Source of the DNA: Bicyclus anynana
Taxonomy: Eukaryota; Arthropoda; Insecta; Lepidoptera; Nymphalidae
Reading direction: 5' to 3'
DNA length: 64,000 bases
Assembly: GCF_947172395.1 (NCBI RefSeq)
Contig: NC_069093.1
Span: 7,723,561 to 7,787,560, forward strand
Shown here: piece after piece, positions 21,261 to 33,668 of the stretch
Layout of the letters: every line of letters begins with the position of its first letter
How positions within the stretch are numbered: the first letter of the stretch is position 1
Program-made: the position numbers and the translations under genes
Notes under the pieces: model-generated
What the model was told of the DNA's origin: nothing
Databases searched by the model: none
The model's input: only the letters and a program-made list of their open reading frames with translations

Positions 21261-21267
21261 AGCGATT

Positions 21268-21800
21268 TGGCATTCATTCTCATGAAAAGCTACAGTTCTA
21301 GATTGAATAACCTTACTGGGATTTAGAGGGTCTGCAAGACGATAACACTTGCATGTTTCACCATATCCTACAAATATAAATACATCCAATTTGCATTGTT
21401 TGACACTAGGTATTAGAGAATAAGCTACACATCCAAAAACACGCAGGTGACTAAGGTCAATATCAGACCCTGTCCATTGACACTCAGGAATTCTATGTGA
21501 TAGTGAAGCAGTAGGAGACCAGTTGTTTTTAATAAATAGCTGTCATTACAGCTTCACCCCAAAAACTTTCACATAGACCTGATTCTTGTAACATGGACCA
21601 AGCTTTCTCAAAAATTGTATGATTAACACGCTCAGCTAGCTCATTTTGTTGAGGACAATAAGGCTTGGTGAATAATTCCTTCCTGCTTAAAGAAGTCACA
21701 TAAAGTCTGATTACAGAATTCAGTACCTCCATCAGATCGAAACATTTTAATATGCACCAACCACCAATAATTTTTTATAACCTGTCTGATTTTTTACTAA
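21268..21800 (-). pseudogene. Copia integrase region
   Basis: Minus-strand frames show RLYVTSLSRKELFTKPYCPQQN, ELAERVNHTIFEKAWSML and a HLRVFGCVAY-like stretch, the Copia integrase core and its C-terminal side. Broken by stops. Confidence 0.75.
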
Positions 21801-22084
21801 CCAGTCTGACTTTTACACATTTTTTAAAATAAATAAAATGGGATCTTACCTTGGATTAATTCTTCATAAGGTAACCAAAGGTTTTTCTGGTACAGTCATC
21901 AGTGTAGGTAAGCAAGAAGTGAGCTCCACCCCATCTGCTGACTTGGATTGCGCCACATAAGTCACTATGGATCAGGTCCAACGGAGAAGTAGCATGTTTT
22001 GTACTTGACCGGGGATAAGATGACTCATGCCTCCTTACCGGTAAGACAAGAAACGCAACTATTTGGCTCTTTGTTTTTTAAATC

Positions 22085-22220
22085 TGAAAAACAACACCTT
22101 TACATTAGTTTCCACCGCCAAGTGTTTTCCAAAAAAAAAAAAGGAAGGAAAAATCCATGGTTCTAGAGGGATTTGTGAAAACCTAAATTCCACGCGGACG
22201 AAGACGCCGGCGTCCGCTAG
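22085..22220 (+). mobile_element. Helitron 3' end
   Basis: The segment ends with the hairpin CGGACGAAGACGCCGGCGTCCG-type stem (22193-22216) and CTAG at 22217-22220, followed by T. The 5' end is not recognised. It is inserted between integrase and protease of the Copia element. Confidence 0.6.
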
Positions 22221-22370
22221 TTTTATATAATTATAAAAAAATAAAAAAAAAAACAAAAAAAAATTTACTTTAGTTGCTGATATATCTGGTTACCTGTGAA
22301 CTTACAATTATTATATACTGTACATGAATTCTTTAGGAAAACAACAACATAACCCTCATTAGTAATTTGA

Positions 22371-22970
22371 CTAACAGGACAACTTAGGAACAGCAAATAC
22401 ATTTTTTAAACTAACAACTGGATAAAGTTTTACATTACCAACAAATTTGCTACATACATTTTGGCCGTTTGCTACAGAGATGTTACAACTTCTATCCTTG
22501 GCGTCTATCACTAGCTTGTCATCCTTCACCATGTGACAAGACGCACCAGAGTCTATAATAAAGTCATCAGCAGCAGTTGTCACTGAATATGCCGAAACAA
22601 CCATGGTGTGTTCTTTCTTCTCGTTTTGATTATTTTGGTTGCGCTTGCTCTTGAAACAGCGCTGAACTGTATTATTGCTTTTCCTGCAATATGTACAGCT
22701 GACAATGGGGCCTTTTTTCTTGTTTGTGATGTAAGCTGTTGAGTTGGTGTTAGTACTTCACCGATGATCTTGTAGTAGTCGCATTCTAATCACCTCGCTT
22801 GTCAAGCTATTGGCTAAACATGCTGTCTCAGGGCTGGATACAACAAACATCATATTCTTGAGGTAGATCTGACAGTAAAATCTCTGCCACTTCTTTATTA
22901 TCCACAATCTTTTCTATATCTGCAAGTTATTGTACCAACCGCATGACGCCGTTTATATAATCATTTATCA
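22371..22970 (-). pseudogene. Copia protease and gag C-terminal part
   Basis: The frame 22604-22371 has DDFIIDSGASCHM (aspartic protease DSGAS motif) and KNVFAVPKLSC. Upstream on the minus strand is a nucleocapsid-like CxxCR stretch near 22690 and a KIVDNKEVAEILLSDLP segment of gag. Broken. Confidence 0.75.
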
Positions 22971-22974
22971 GACA

Positions 22975-24227
22975 CTAGCGGACGCCCGCGACTTCGTCCG
23001 CGTAAATTTCGATGTCAACTTTACTACTATCCCTACCCTACCCCTACCCTACCCCTACCCTACCCTACTCCACACCTACCCCTACCCTACCCCTACCTTA
23101 CCTACACCCTACCTCCATTCTACCCCTACCCTCCCCGAACCCTATCCCTTTCCTACCCCTATCCCACCCGTACCCCTATTTCACGCCTATCCTACCCCTA
23201 CCCTCCCCGAACCCTATCCCTTTCCTACCCCTATCCCACCCGTACCCCTATTTCACGCCTATCCTACCCCTACCCTACCACTTCCCTATCCTACCCGTAC
23301 CTCTACCCTACCACTACCCAACCTCTACCCCTACCCTACCACTACCCTAAACCCGGCCCTAAACCTACCCTACCCCTACACTACCCCTACGCTTCCCTAC
23401 CCGTACCCTACCCTATCCTGTAACTTCTCTATCTTACCGAGTGGTAGTATGACCAAGAGAAATAGAGACTTCTATGCTAATAATATAAAGAGGTAAAGTT
23501 CGTGTGGTTGTAGGAGGTAATCTCTGGATCTACTGGACTGAATTGGAAAATTGTTTTACCAATAGAAAGCTACTTTATTTGCGAGAGTCATAGGCTATGT
23601 TTGATCCCCATATTCACACGGGAACGGGAACTACGTAAATGAAAGCGCCGGGCGTCATATAGCGGAATTTCTGCGTATTTTAGAAATTTTGTATTATCTC
23701 CGAATCTATTTAAGTAATTAACATACTGTAAAGAGCAAATCTTATCTCCATAATATCCTTGTGATTATTAAATAATTTATTTTAATAAGGATTAAAGTTT
23801 AGTTGTATAAATAATGAAGTAAATCTAAGTATATAAAATTAATAATTTTTTAAACACAAAAGGTACTATATCTGCTAATATATAGAAGATAGATATATGG
23901 TGTCGCGGACTTTTTTGTAGAACTTTTAAAGATACATAAAGTCTCCATACATTAATTTAAATTTTACACAATAGTTAAGGCAGCGCATGCGAATAAGTCT
24001 ATTTAAGAGGATTTTCAGTCCGACCTGTATGACAAAAACTGTGATAACTCGGCTAATATATATGATACCAATATAAAATATAACCTATAGCACTCCCCGA
24101 TAATGTAGCATTCTACTGGTGAAAGAATTTTTAAAATCGGACCAGTAGTTCCGAAGATTACCCCATTTAAAAAATGTGACAAACTTACAAACTTACAAAC
24201 TTTACCTCTTTATAATATTAGTATAGA
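22975..24227 (-). mobile_element. Complete-ended Helitron with CCCTA array
   Basis: On the minus strand it begins TCTATACTAATATTATAAAG (24227) and ends in a GCGGACG...CGTCCGC hairpin plus CTAG (22975), flanked by A and T. 23030-23430 is a CCCTAC-rich array. It splits the Copia gag gene. Its long open frames (Pro/Tyr/Thr repeats) are a by-product of the array. Confidence 0.85.
23030..23430. repeat. CCCTAC-type minisatellite inside a Helitron
   Basis: Irregular repeats of CCCTA/CCCTAC with a longer internal duplication of about 65 bp. The other strand is GTAGGG-rich and could fold into G-quadruplexes. Confidence 0.85.
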
Positions 24228-24235
24228 TAATAGGG

Positions 24236-24568
24236 TATTGACTGTATTCAGTAGTTGGCGTAATAGGACACGTCGATATAAACCTTTGTCTTCGAAATAG
24301 TCTGCAAGCTTTTGCTATGCCTCAGTCGCTGTAGTACAGCCTCGCACATGATGAAATAGGGCAGGCTGCAAGCCAAGGCAAATCCTAGCTACGTTTTGCT
24401 ACCACGTGCGGCGACCTTCCGTGCCATCAACGCAATTCCATAAGCCTTCCAGATCAAGAAGCATTCTCATTGCAAATTTCTAATTAGTATAGTTTCTTAA
24501 GCCCTCTAATTTTTCAATGAAGTTCAGGTTGTGAGAATTATTGACATTTGACGCCCATATTTGATTCA
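24236..24568 (-). pseudogene. Copia gag N-terminal part
   Basis: The minus strand, from ATG near 24568, reads MTSNESNMG... then IEKLEGLRNY and KFAMRMLLDLEGLW, matching the UBN2-type gag start of Copia elements, with stops and one frameshift. Separated from the rest of gag by the Helitron. Confidence 0.65.
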
Positions 24569-24639
24569 TTGGAAGTCATTGTCGAATGTCGTGCTGTATT
24601 CGTATCGCACTTCTACTTACAGTTATGGCGATATTTGGA

Positions 24640-24880
24640 TCACGTGGATCACGTTCTAACAAATCAATCAAAGAATCAAACTTGCTTAAAAATTTAAATA
24701 AACTTTACAACAGGGTTATGGGTCGGCACCGCATGGCTGGCTTGACCAAAGAGAGAGAGCCGAAAAAACTCACACGACAACTTGACAAGCTTAGACCACT
24801 TACTTTAGACGGGCGAATTCGTCGCGAATCGTATTGTGCGATTTGCGAATTCATACGCGCGTTGTCGAAGTACTAGACAC
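24640..24880 (-). mobile_element. Copia 5' LTR remnant
   Basis: The block 24655-24760 resembles the LTR at 19814-20031 (CAAACTTGCTT, AAACTTTACAACA, CACCGCATGGCTGG) in the same orientation. It lies just upstream of gag on the minus strand, as a 5' LTR should. The outer part is diverged, so the boundary is approximate. Confidence 0.5.
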
Positions 24881-25069
24881 TTAGACCATTAAAAAGAATG
24901 GACCTGTTTCGCACCCAAATTCACCAACAAAAATGTTTGTGGTTTTATCGAAAACATTTAACACCAGTAAGTATATAGTGTATTCTGTGTCCATAGTCCA
25001 TACACAACTATAAATTTGACTCGCAATACACACATGCGTAATTTTTACACACACTAACAAACACATTGC

Positions 25070-26710
25070 CACAGTAAAAATATATACAAGCAGTATTGTA
25101 ACTCGGCCGTATTTTTTAAATAAATTCCTACAGCCGCGCGGTACGTTAACATGTGATAGGGCTGCCCACCTCCAGCATTTTAATTACATTTGCCAACTTT
25201 ATATTCAGCCTCAATAGCTCAACGGTAAGAGCGGTTGGACTCATCACCGAGGGGTGGTAGTTCGATCCCCGCCCCGTTGGTCTATTGTCGTGCCCACTCC
25301 TAGCACATTCTTTTCCGACTAGTTGGAGGAGAATGGGAATATTGGTCTTATTATTAAAAAAAAGATATGGCAAATATTCTTTTCCAGAAAAACAATATAT
25401 TATTTAGTTTTGTGATTGTAAGTATACTTGTTCTATGTAAACAAATAAAATACTTTGTAAATTAAAGTAAAATAAGAATTGATCAATAAAATACGTGTTG
25501 TTTTTTGATTGGTAGATTTTAATAAGGCTGATACTAATCAATGATAGGTCGTATTCATATGTTTTTTTTTGGTGATGCCATCTAGGTATTACCTCCACGC
25601 CACGTGACCAAATAATAAAAAATCGATCAAGTGCGTGTCGGGCCACGCGCAGTGTACGGTTCCTTCCGTAGATTATGTTAGCCCTTTATTTTAATCCCTT
25701 ATGTAATGCAAAAAAATACCGATGACGATACCCCACACTATAGAATAGACGATAAAAAATTCATCTCGACTTGGCATTTAGAGAAGGAACCTCTAGTTTT
25801 AACAGATTCTGAGTTATTGTACTGACAACTTTATCTTTTTAACTAACAACGGAATTAGTATGCAAATTTCGATTTCCAATTACGTTTTTTAAGTTAGTCG
25901 ACTATTTTTCAATAAATAGCAATTGCTTATTAGCCGGTAGAGGCTGGGGACACTTAACTCTAACAAAAATTAGCTCTTAAAAGCTTAATATTTTACAAAC
26001 GAATCCCTAAATCAAAATATGTTGATATAAGACGCCTTACAACGAAAACCTATCCAACGATACTCCACACTATAAAATAAAATAAAAAACAAAAAAAACC
26101 CCACTTTACATGTAGGGGAGCTAACCTAAAAAAATATTTTTCAAGATTTTATTGTACGACTTTGTTTATATTTGTATATTACATATTAATGTTTTTTAGT
26201 ATTAATAGTCACTGCGCTAAACTGCGGACGGACGGACATGACGAAACTATAAGGGTTCCTTGTGGTCTACGGAACTCTAAAAAATAAAAAGCTAAAAATA
26301 TAGACTTTCGTTAAGTAGTTATTTTGATTATACAATATTTGTCTGTACAAGTAATACAGTAATAATAATAAATCATTATTTAATAATATTATATTACCGT
26401 TTTCGTCATTTACCTATTTACACAATTTTATTATTTAAGCATTTTTTTTTATATTATGCTTTTAGAAAACAAAATATTTAACAAACTTTATAAATATAAT
26501 AGCCCAACATTTGCCAGGCTATTTTTCCTGGTCGTCATTATTTCATAGTCGTCATAATTAAAAAATCCAATGCATCGTGCGTTCGTCACTGCGGCACAGT
26601 CACGACTGTCTGCACCCCACGCACGCCGCAAGTTCGAGGTGCGTAGGTATAGCTCGCGTTTCGACCTCTAGTATGAAGTCAAACTACTGCTTGTATATAT
26701 TTTTACTGTG
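25070..26710. mobile_element. hAT-like non-autonomous element with 26-bp inverted ends
   Basis: 25070-25095 and 26685-26710 are exact inverted copies (outer end CACAGTAAAAATATATAC). The adjacent bases ACATTGC and ATATTGC could be a 7-bp target duplication with one change. The interior has no transposase, holds a family C SINE at 25208-25385, and an AT-rich block with a GTACGGTTCC...GGTTCCTTG pair (25650-26265). The class is inferred from the duplication length. Confidence 0.55.
25208..25385 (+). mobile_element. tRNA-derived SINE, family C
   Basis: The head GCCTCAATAGCTCAACGGTA, the GAGCGGTTGGAC stretch and GTTCGATCCC (B box) fold like a tRNA. A body and A-rich tail follow. Inserted in the hAT-like element. 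Confidence 0.7.
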
Positions 26711-27119
26711 ATATTGCTTAGACTATCCACAGATTAAACACATAGAATATTCGATTATTGATCGATGTTTGGCTGTTTCGTCAAAAAAATCGATTCTTTT
26801 TATAAATCGTTTTTATTAAAATTTGTATATAATTAAGGTTTAAATACTTACAAATGAAACGTTACTCCATCTTTTATTAAACTACAAGTTTTTGGCCGTT
26901 TTTTATGCCATTTAACTACAGAAACCGGCATTTTTAGGGAGCTCTTTACACGACGTAAACGATCACAACAATGAAACATCGATTCTATAGGAACAGGTTT
27001 TATAAACGATCATTGATTTTTAATCTTTGCCAGAGGGGTAACGGATATCGAGGCAGGTCCTGTTATTAATGGTCGAAGACTCAATCCCAATGAGTATCTA
27101 TTATTATCTGTGATCCCAA
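26711..27119. other. Upstream flank of GET4
   Basis: AT-rich. 27000-27075 is a repeat block (TTTGCCAGAGGGGTAACGG) that recurs at 34600-34680 and, inverted, at 48840-48880. No gene seen. Confidence 0.45.
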
Positions 27120-27204
27120 TGTCAAAAGTGACTTTTGAGTTTCATGTGGTCAAATCAAATCAAAAAGTCAAATGTCATTGTCAAAGTAGGTAATTATTTT
27201 GTCA
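27120..27204. promoter_or_regulatory. TGTCA cluster upstream of GET4
   Basis: TGTCA starts at 27120, 27173, 27179 and 27200, with a 6-bp step between the middle two, 74-158 bp before the ATG at 27278. The reverse complement of 27142-27188 resembles 1292-1330 upstream of NUDT6-like gene A (TGACAATGACATTTGAC, then TTTGATT). Seen in sequence; function inferred. Confidence 0.45.
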
Positions 27205-27277
27205 AATCAAAACCTTGAAGTGAAGTGATGTAAAGAATTAAGATTTCTTCCAAAATAAATTTTCGTAACAAATAACC

Positions 27278-30200
27278 ATGGCAGGACGAGAAAGAGCTGT
27301 TTCGCGCGTTTTGGATAAGTTAGAAGCTTCCGTCAATTCTGGCCAATATTACGAGGCGCATCAAATGTACAGAACACTCTATTTCAGGTAATATTCATAT
27401 TGGATTTAGATACAACCTTAATTTAATAAGATAACCGATTTTAAATATATGCTGCTGCCTAATTTCAGATTTTCGAGTCAAAAAAAATATCCCGAGTTAT
27501 TAAATTTGCTGTATAAAGGATCTACTCTATTACTACAACGTGATCAACAAGGCAGTGGGGCTGATTTGGCAATACTTTTGATAGATGTTCTAACAAAATC
27601 CGAAACGAAACCGTGTGAAGAATGGATAGAAAAAATAGCAAAGTTGTTTGAAAGTATGAGCTCAAGTATTCCTGAAAGAGAGTCCTTCCTCACAAGCGCT
27701 GTCAAATGGTCCATGGATGGCAGTAAAAAAGGTCATCCTTTACTTCACAAGGTAAAATATTGTTTCTCTTTTATTAGTAATCGCAATCAGTTGATTATGA
27801 CAATTAATGAAATACTTGTTCTGCTTCCTTCTGCAAACAACACAGTATGACTTACTTTATCATCGTCATCATATCAGCCGATGGGCATGGGCCTTTTGTA
27901 GGGACTTCCAAACTTCACTATCCTGAGCTGTCTGCATCTAGAAAATTCCTGCGACTTGCTGGATGTCATCAGTCCACTTGGTGGGTGTTCGACCAACACT
28001 GTGTTTTCTAGTGTGGGGTTGCCTTTCCAACACCTTGGAACACCAATGTCTATCAGCTCTTTGAAGAATGTGCCCCGCCCATTGCCACTTCAGCTTTGAT
28101 ACTCTTGACATGCTTAAACTGTTCAATTCAATTCTGTGTGGCTTTCATTTGTATTTATACATCTATACTTATAATAAATCTGTATAGAGGTTAATTCTGT
28201 ACATGAAATATATTTCCAAAATAACTACCAGGGGGTGATTAGTGATAGATACTAATGCCAAGAATGCAATCAGTAAAATTTTCGTCTGTCTGTCTGTCTG
28301 TATGTTCGTTATAGAAACCAAAACTACTGAACAGATTTTATTGAAACTTGGTGCAATTATTCTTCATACTCCTGGGCAGGTATAGTACACTTTTCATCAC
28401 GCTACAATCAAGAGGAGCAGAGCAGTGAAGGGAAATGTTTGGAAAATGGGAGAAGTTACACCATTTTTACAGCGATATACTACTGTAAAGGCTGGATTAA
28501 AGAGGTCTAAGGGTGGACAAAGTTGCAGGCTATTTAATATATAAGTATTTACATGTAGCATATAAATAAATATGATAAAACACAGGCACTTACAGTTATT
28601 TGGGGGCTAAGTGTTTATGAGTGTATTTTTTAAGTATATTTATTTATTTGTGCCAACTGGGCATCATTTAAATCACTAGTATCATGAGAAGGTACAAAAT
28701 AGATTGTTCAGTACATAATCAAATACTTAAATTGTTATCTTGTGTTTTAATTTTGTCAGCTCTTCTTGGTTATGGAACAAGGGTCTTCTCTAGTAGAATC
28801 AGCTTTCAAACTGTGGTAGTCACTGCTTACTGACAGACTGTTAGCCTATTGAAGTAAATAAATTTAATTTTGACTGAACAAGGTGAAAATTATCTTTACT
28901 GGGGAATAAGTAACTTATTCACATTTTTGGAACATTTTTATGTTACCTGTTTATTAAAAGTTAAATTTTATTTGTCTTTACTATAAATGTTTAGAAAGGA
29001 ACACAGAGTATTTGTTTTTGTTAATAATAAATTTCATTTTTAGAAAATAGCAGAAGTGTATTGGAGAGAAAAGAAGTTTTCTTCAGCACATAGACACTTT
29101 CTGCACTCTAGTGACGGTGCTGCATATGCCACCATGCTAATAGAGTTGCATACATCAAAAGGTTTCAAATCTGAAATAGATTTGTTCATAGCTCAGGCTG
29201 TTCTGCAATGTCTTTGCCTGCACAATGTAAAGATGGCCTCAGAAGCATTAAATAAGTACACAGGATCACATCCTACAATAAAAAATGATAAAGGACCACC
29301 ATACGATCTTCCACTGTTAAATTTTTTGTGGTTTCTCTTGAGAGCCGTTGAAGAGTGAGTATTGATTCTTAATAACTAAAAATATTTTTAACAAAAAAAT
29401 TGCACCCACTTCAAAATCACAAAATAAACTAAAAAAGCGAAAAATAACATCATATGTGTTACCTTCTGATCACTTTGAAGGGGGGGGGGGGGCAAGCCAG
29501 TGACGTATTCATTAAAGCTGTTTCTGAAAGAACCATGGGAAAGAACTGTCTTTAAATCCTTAAACTCAATGATTTAATCAACTTTAGTTTATGCATCACT
29601 CTGTGTTGGCACCGCCTTCAAAGTAATTAGAAGGTAGCACATTTTTTTGTGATTTTGAAGTCGGTTAATTTTTTTTGTTAATTTATCTCTTATTTTCTGT
29701 TTTAATGTAGGACACATTAAAACAGAAAACATCCTATCCTAGCATAGTAAACGAAAGTGCCACAGTACGAGCAATTTCGTTATTTTCATTTTAACACAAA
29801 ATTTCTGAACCAGTTTTCATGAAAATTAAATGGGACCAATCTGGAAGATTGAATCTTCCAAACAAAAAAAGAATTTTTAAAATTGGTTAAGAAATGACGA
29901 AGTTAAGAAGTAACAAATATAATAAAAATAAAGTTTAAAAACTATAACCCGACTACGTAAAAAGGGGTCTAAAAAGAACGAAACAAGAAAATATTTCTGA
30001 TAGAAATAGAGAAATGCATAGGAACAAAAATGCTCATGGCAGAGCCGAGTCACCAGACTGCAAGAAGGGTTATGTTTTTCGCGCGTATCTTGTATGTAAG
30101 TATGTGTGTATGTATATATGTATGTATGTAACATTCTTTATTACCTCGTATCTTCCAAACCGCTGAACGGATTTACGTAATTAAGATATTGTTAGATTTG

Positions 30201-31837
30201 TCTTAATAACCCAAGTGTTCTTAGATAAGTGAAATGAAAAAAAAAAACCAGCAAAACGACTGTGAGACGCTATGGAGTCGAGGTGAAAAAAATTTTTTTT
30301 TCGAATTATGCAATATGGGTATCAAATTCAAGAGCTTTTTGTGAGGATTTCAAAATGGTATATCATGGCCATGTTAAAAAAATACAATTAGAAAAACGTT
30401 ATTTATTAATTGCCTATACTAAATACGCGAGGCGGATGCTTATAGGTGCGAGCAGGTTTGAGTTAGTGAAGCTATAAAACACCTAAAGTACCTACGACTA
30501 AACTAAATATATTAATTATAAAAATCGGACAAGTGCGAGTCGGATTCGCTCACCGCGGGTTATTAGGTCCCGACTGTTTTCTAATTGCTTTCTAAACGTC
30601 TGGACTGAGCTTGTTTTTTTTCTTTTCAGTTTTTTTTTATATTTTATGCAGTCGGGTTTTTTTATTTGTTTAATTAATTTATTTTTAGGTATTCGGGTTA
30701 TAGTTTTTAAACTTTATTTAATACTTTTCCGTTACCCGATTGAGCCTAGCCTTGCAATATCTACTAGTACCTACGAGTACCTACATCGTCGCATTCTGAT
30801 ATGAAACGACTGGACCGCGCGAACTTTACGATCGCATTTTAAAGATACATTTGACTTGAACAATATGATATACATGCATATTTGTAATGTACTCGCCAAG
30901 ACCTTTCGTTTGATACCAAACACATAGTGATTATCTCGATTTAATTTTTTTCGAGGTTAGAATGTGAGGTTTAAACTCCGTCATATAACTTTTTTTATAA
31001 AATTTTTTATAGCCTATATCTCAATTTGAATTATTACGAATCTTTTGGCACCTCATTTATTAAAATGGGTTCAGTAGTTTAGGCACTACGGTGGAACAAA
31101 CATACATACATACTTACATAGACTGCCAAAATAAAACACGCGTCGAATTGAGAACCTCCTTTTTTTAAATACTGTTAAAAATAAATGACATAAATGATTG
31201 TTAAATACACGCTATGAACAGATAAAACTCCATAATTTACCATACTACCTATAGCATGCGCTAACAAACTTTCAGCCTTCATATTATCAAAAAAAAAATT
31301 CATAATTCTTTTTCAAAATTTCAAAAATTTCATTGAGATATGTCTGGCTATCACAGGCCTTTATTCAAGTTATATGATAGATTCATATCTTCGATTACCA
31401 ATAGTCCCCTTGAAAGCCTGCCTAAGAACTTTGAAGTGGCTACTACAATATAATGCACTGTTGTTTAAGAGTATTGAATCCTATCCTTTCAGATTTGAGT
31501 TTGGGAACTTTTATCTTAGCTTTTGGCTTTAATAACAATTGTTATTAAATCTACATTTAGTGTAATATGTGTTATTGTTTTCAGGAAGCATGTCATGCAG
31601 TTTAAAATATTAAGGCGCTGTTATGCAATAAGTATAAAACGAGACCCCAATTACTCAGGTTATTTAGACAAAATAGGTCGTATTTGGTTTGGAATAGAAA
31701 TACCACAGGATGGTCGGAATTCCAATTCTATGTTTGGTGGACTTCTAAAATCCATTATAGGAGATGTTGATGGTGAATCTTCAGATGACGAAGGGGACTT
31801 GGCAGCAAATTGTGCACCTGTTCCAGACTTAGATTAG
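27278..31837 (+). CDS. GET4: GET4 (TRC35), Golgi-to-ER traffic protein 4 homologue
   Basis: Exons are 27278-27387, 27469-27751, 29044-29354 and 31585-31837, with GT-AG introns; the spliced frame is 318 aa, close to the usual ~315-330. GET4 is a cytosolic, all-helical TPR-like scaffold that works with UBL4A/GET5 and BAG6 to hand tail-anchored proteins to GET3 for ER insertion. Diagnostic parts: the N-terminal QYYEAHQMYRTLYFR helices, the YWREKKFSSAHRHFLHS repeat, then FLWFLLRAVEE. The C-terminal RDPNYSGYLDKIGRIWFGI with a MFGGLLKSIIG tail is followed by an acidic end. ATG 27278 has a good context (ACCATGG). Intron 2 has an RTE fragment and a Helitron; intron 3 a MITE and repeats. No breaks seen. 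Confidence 0.93.
27855..28126 (-). pseudogene. RTE-clade LINE C-terminal fragment in GET4 intron 2
   Basis: The minus-strand frame encodes KLKWQWAGHILQRADRHW, VLERQPHT.., SVGRTPTKWTDDIQQVAG, the highly typical C-terminal domain of RTE-type LINE polyproteins (WAGH, GRPPTRW). Short and 5'-truncated. Confidence 0.8.
28127..28161 (-). mobile_element. Possible tail of I-clade LINE
   Basis: The CAATTCAATTCTG and GGCTTTCATTTGT block equals the 3' terminus of the I-clade element at 39747. Very short; may be a 5'-truncated copy. Confidence 0.35.
28162..28400 (+). mobile_element. Helitron 5' portion in GET4 intron 2
   Basis: It starts TCTATACTTATAATAAATC after A, with GTCTGTCTGTCTGT and GAAACTTGGTGCAATTATTC blocks shared with 49450-49675 on the other strand. 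No CTAG end found. Confidence 0.55.
29392..29678. mobile_element. Fold-back MITE (GAAGTCGGTT family) in GET4 intron 3
   Basis: Ends AAAAAATTGCACCCACTTC and GAAGTCGGTTAATTTTTT are inverted copies. A second inner pair (GTGTTACCTTCTGATCAC and AAGGTAGCAC side) extends the fold. Related copies lie at 34425-34600, 47080-47263, 49684-49978 and 54653-55003. A 12-bp poly-G run lies at 29481. Confidence 0.75.
29920..31160 (+). mobile_element. Dispersed repeat copies in GET4 intron 3
   Basis: 29920-30035 and 30680-31130 match the two parts of the repeat at 6165-6780 (AAACTATAACCCGACTACG; CTCGCCAAGACCTTTCG; GGCACTACGGTGGAACAAAC). The segment between, 30140-30660, is an unrelated insertion with a 71-codon frame of no known family. 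Confidence 0.5.
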
Positions 31838-32286
31838 AGTGTGTTTTAATAGGAACTTAAAAAATAACAATGGAATTAGTTATATTTGAATAATTGTAAT
31901 GGGGAAATAATATTTGTACATTTGGTAAAAGGTCAGGTTATACCTGTCATTGAAAGTTACTTCTTTATGAAGAGTATTTTATATTTTGTTGAAATAGCAA
32001 GTATATGTCATTATAAGTATCAAGACTCACAACAATTTGTCAATATTTTTTACCAATTCAATTGTAAAACATGTTTGTATTGTAAAATTAAAAGCAACAA
32101 CTGTTATATATAGCATGTTTATGATTGAAATTGTTGATTTTGATTGTATTATATAGATTAATTACATAATAATATGTTCTTTGGTTTTCTATTTATTAAA
32201 ATAATATAATATTCACATTAACTTGTTCTCTAGTAAGTAGTTAGTACGTGATTCAAACAGTAAATAAATACTTATAGTGTATTTAA
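31838..32286. other. GET4 3' UTR and downstream spacer
   Basis: AT-rich. An AATAAA is present near 32263, a candidate poly(A) signal. No further gene before the Helitron at 32287. Confidence 0.4.
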
Positions 32287-33664
32287 ACTATACTAACATT
32301 ATAAAGAGGTAAAGTTTGTAATATTCTTTAAATGGGGTAATCTTCGGAACTAATGATCCGATTTCAAAAATTCTTTCACCAGTAGAATGCTACGTTATCG
32401 AGGAGTGCGTATATATATATAGGTATCGTATATACTAGCAGAGTTATCATAGTTTTTGTCATACAGGTCGGACCGAAATTCATCATAAACAGACTTATTC
32501 GCATCGTCGTCATCAACCCATATTCGGCTCACTGCTGAGCTCGAGTCTCCTCTCAGAATTAGAGGGGTTAGGCCAATAGTCCACCACGCTGGCCCAATGC
32601 GGATTGGCAGACTTCACACACGCAGAGAATTAAGATAATTCTCTGGTATGCAGGTTTCCTCACGATGTTTTTCCTTCACCGATTGAGACACGTGATATCT
32701 AATTTCTTAAAATGCACACAACCGAAAAGTTGGTGGTGCATGCCCGCAACCGGATTCGAACCCACACCCTCCGGAATCGGAGGCAGAGGTCATATCCACT
32801 GGGCTATCACGGCTTATTCGCATGCGCTGCCTGATCCATTGTGTAAAATTGAAATCAATGTATGGAGGCTTTATGTACCTTTAAAAGTTCTACAAAAAAG
32901 TCCGCGACACCATATAAGATGTCGCTTATATTTTAGCAGATATAGCACCTTAATTATTAAATAATATTAATTTTATATACTTAGGTTTACGTCATTATTT
33001 ATACTCCTAAACTGAAATCCTAATCAAAATAAATTATTTAATAATCACAAGGATATTATGGAGATAAGATTTGCCCGTTACAGTATGTTAATTAGTTAAA
33101 TAGTTTCGTAGATAATACAAAAATTCTAAAGGACGCAGAAATTCCGCTATATGACGCCCCACACTTCCAATTACGTAGTTCCCGTACCCGTGTAAATAAG
33201 AGAATCAAACAGCCTATGACACTCGCTAATAACGTAGCATTCTATTAGTAAAACAATTTTCCAAGGCGGTCCAGTAGATCCAGAGATTACCTCCTCAACC
33301 ACACAAACTTTACCTCTTTATAATATTAGCATAGAAGTCTCTATTTCCCTTGGTCATCCCACCACGCTCAAAGGGCTGGATCGATTTTGCTAAGGATAGG
33401 GGTATCTATTACATACAATGTTTGAACACGACTCATAGCTGGTATGATTACACTAAAAATTTGCTAAGGATAGGGGTAAGGTAGGGAATGTATAGGGTAG
33501 AGTACGGTACGGGTGGGGTAGAGTAGGGGTAGAGTTGGGTAGGGGTAGGATAGGGGTGAGATTGGGATACGGGTGGGATAGGGGTAGGGTAGAGTTGGGT
33601 AGGGTAGGGGTAGTTGAAAGCTTACATCGAGTTTCACGCGGACGAAGTCGCGGGCGTCCGCTAG
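32287..33664 (+). mobile_element. Helitron with G-rich array and nested SINE
   Basis: The 5' end matches TCTATACTAACATTATAAAG except for one base; the 3' end is the GCGGACGAAGTCGCGGGCG hairpin and CTAG at 33661-33664, then T. It is the same family as 22975-24227. It carries a SINE (32505-32812) and a 59-bp filler at 33405-33459, and a GGTAGGG array at 33470-33612. Confidence 0.8.
32505..32812 (-). mobile_element. SINE family A with 11-bp target duplication
   Basis: CTTATTCGCAT flanks it at 32494-32504 and 32813-32823, so the insertion site is exact. On the minus strand the head has TAGCCCAGTGG (A box) and GGTTCGAATCC (B box). The empty site is visible in the sister Helitron at 23980. Confidence 0.9.
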
Positions 33665-33668
33665 TCTA

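Noticed and set aside
22930..23496. 188-codon open frame of Pro/Tyr/Thr repeats (and overlapping 112-codon frame)
   Set aside because: It is translation of the CCCTAC array in a Helitron; open frames occur because the repeat lacks stops. The same holds for 34747-35289.
25211..25285. tRNA-like sequence
   Set aside because: A dispersed SINE head (second copy inverted at 19580-19652), not a tRNA gene.
28275..28302. CRISPR-like or microsatellite GTCTGTCTGTCT repeats
   Set aside because: A simple tetranucleotide within a Helitron family; found in several copies (49555, 60056).
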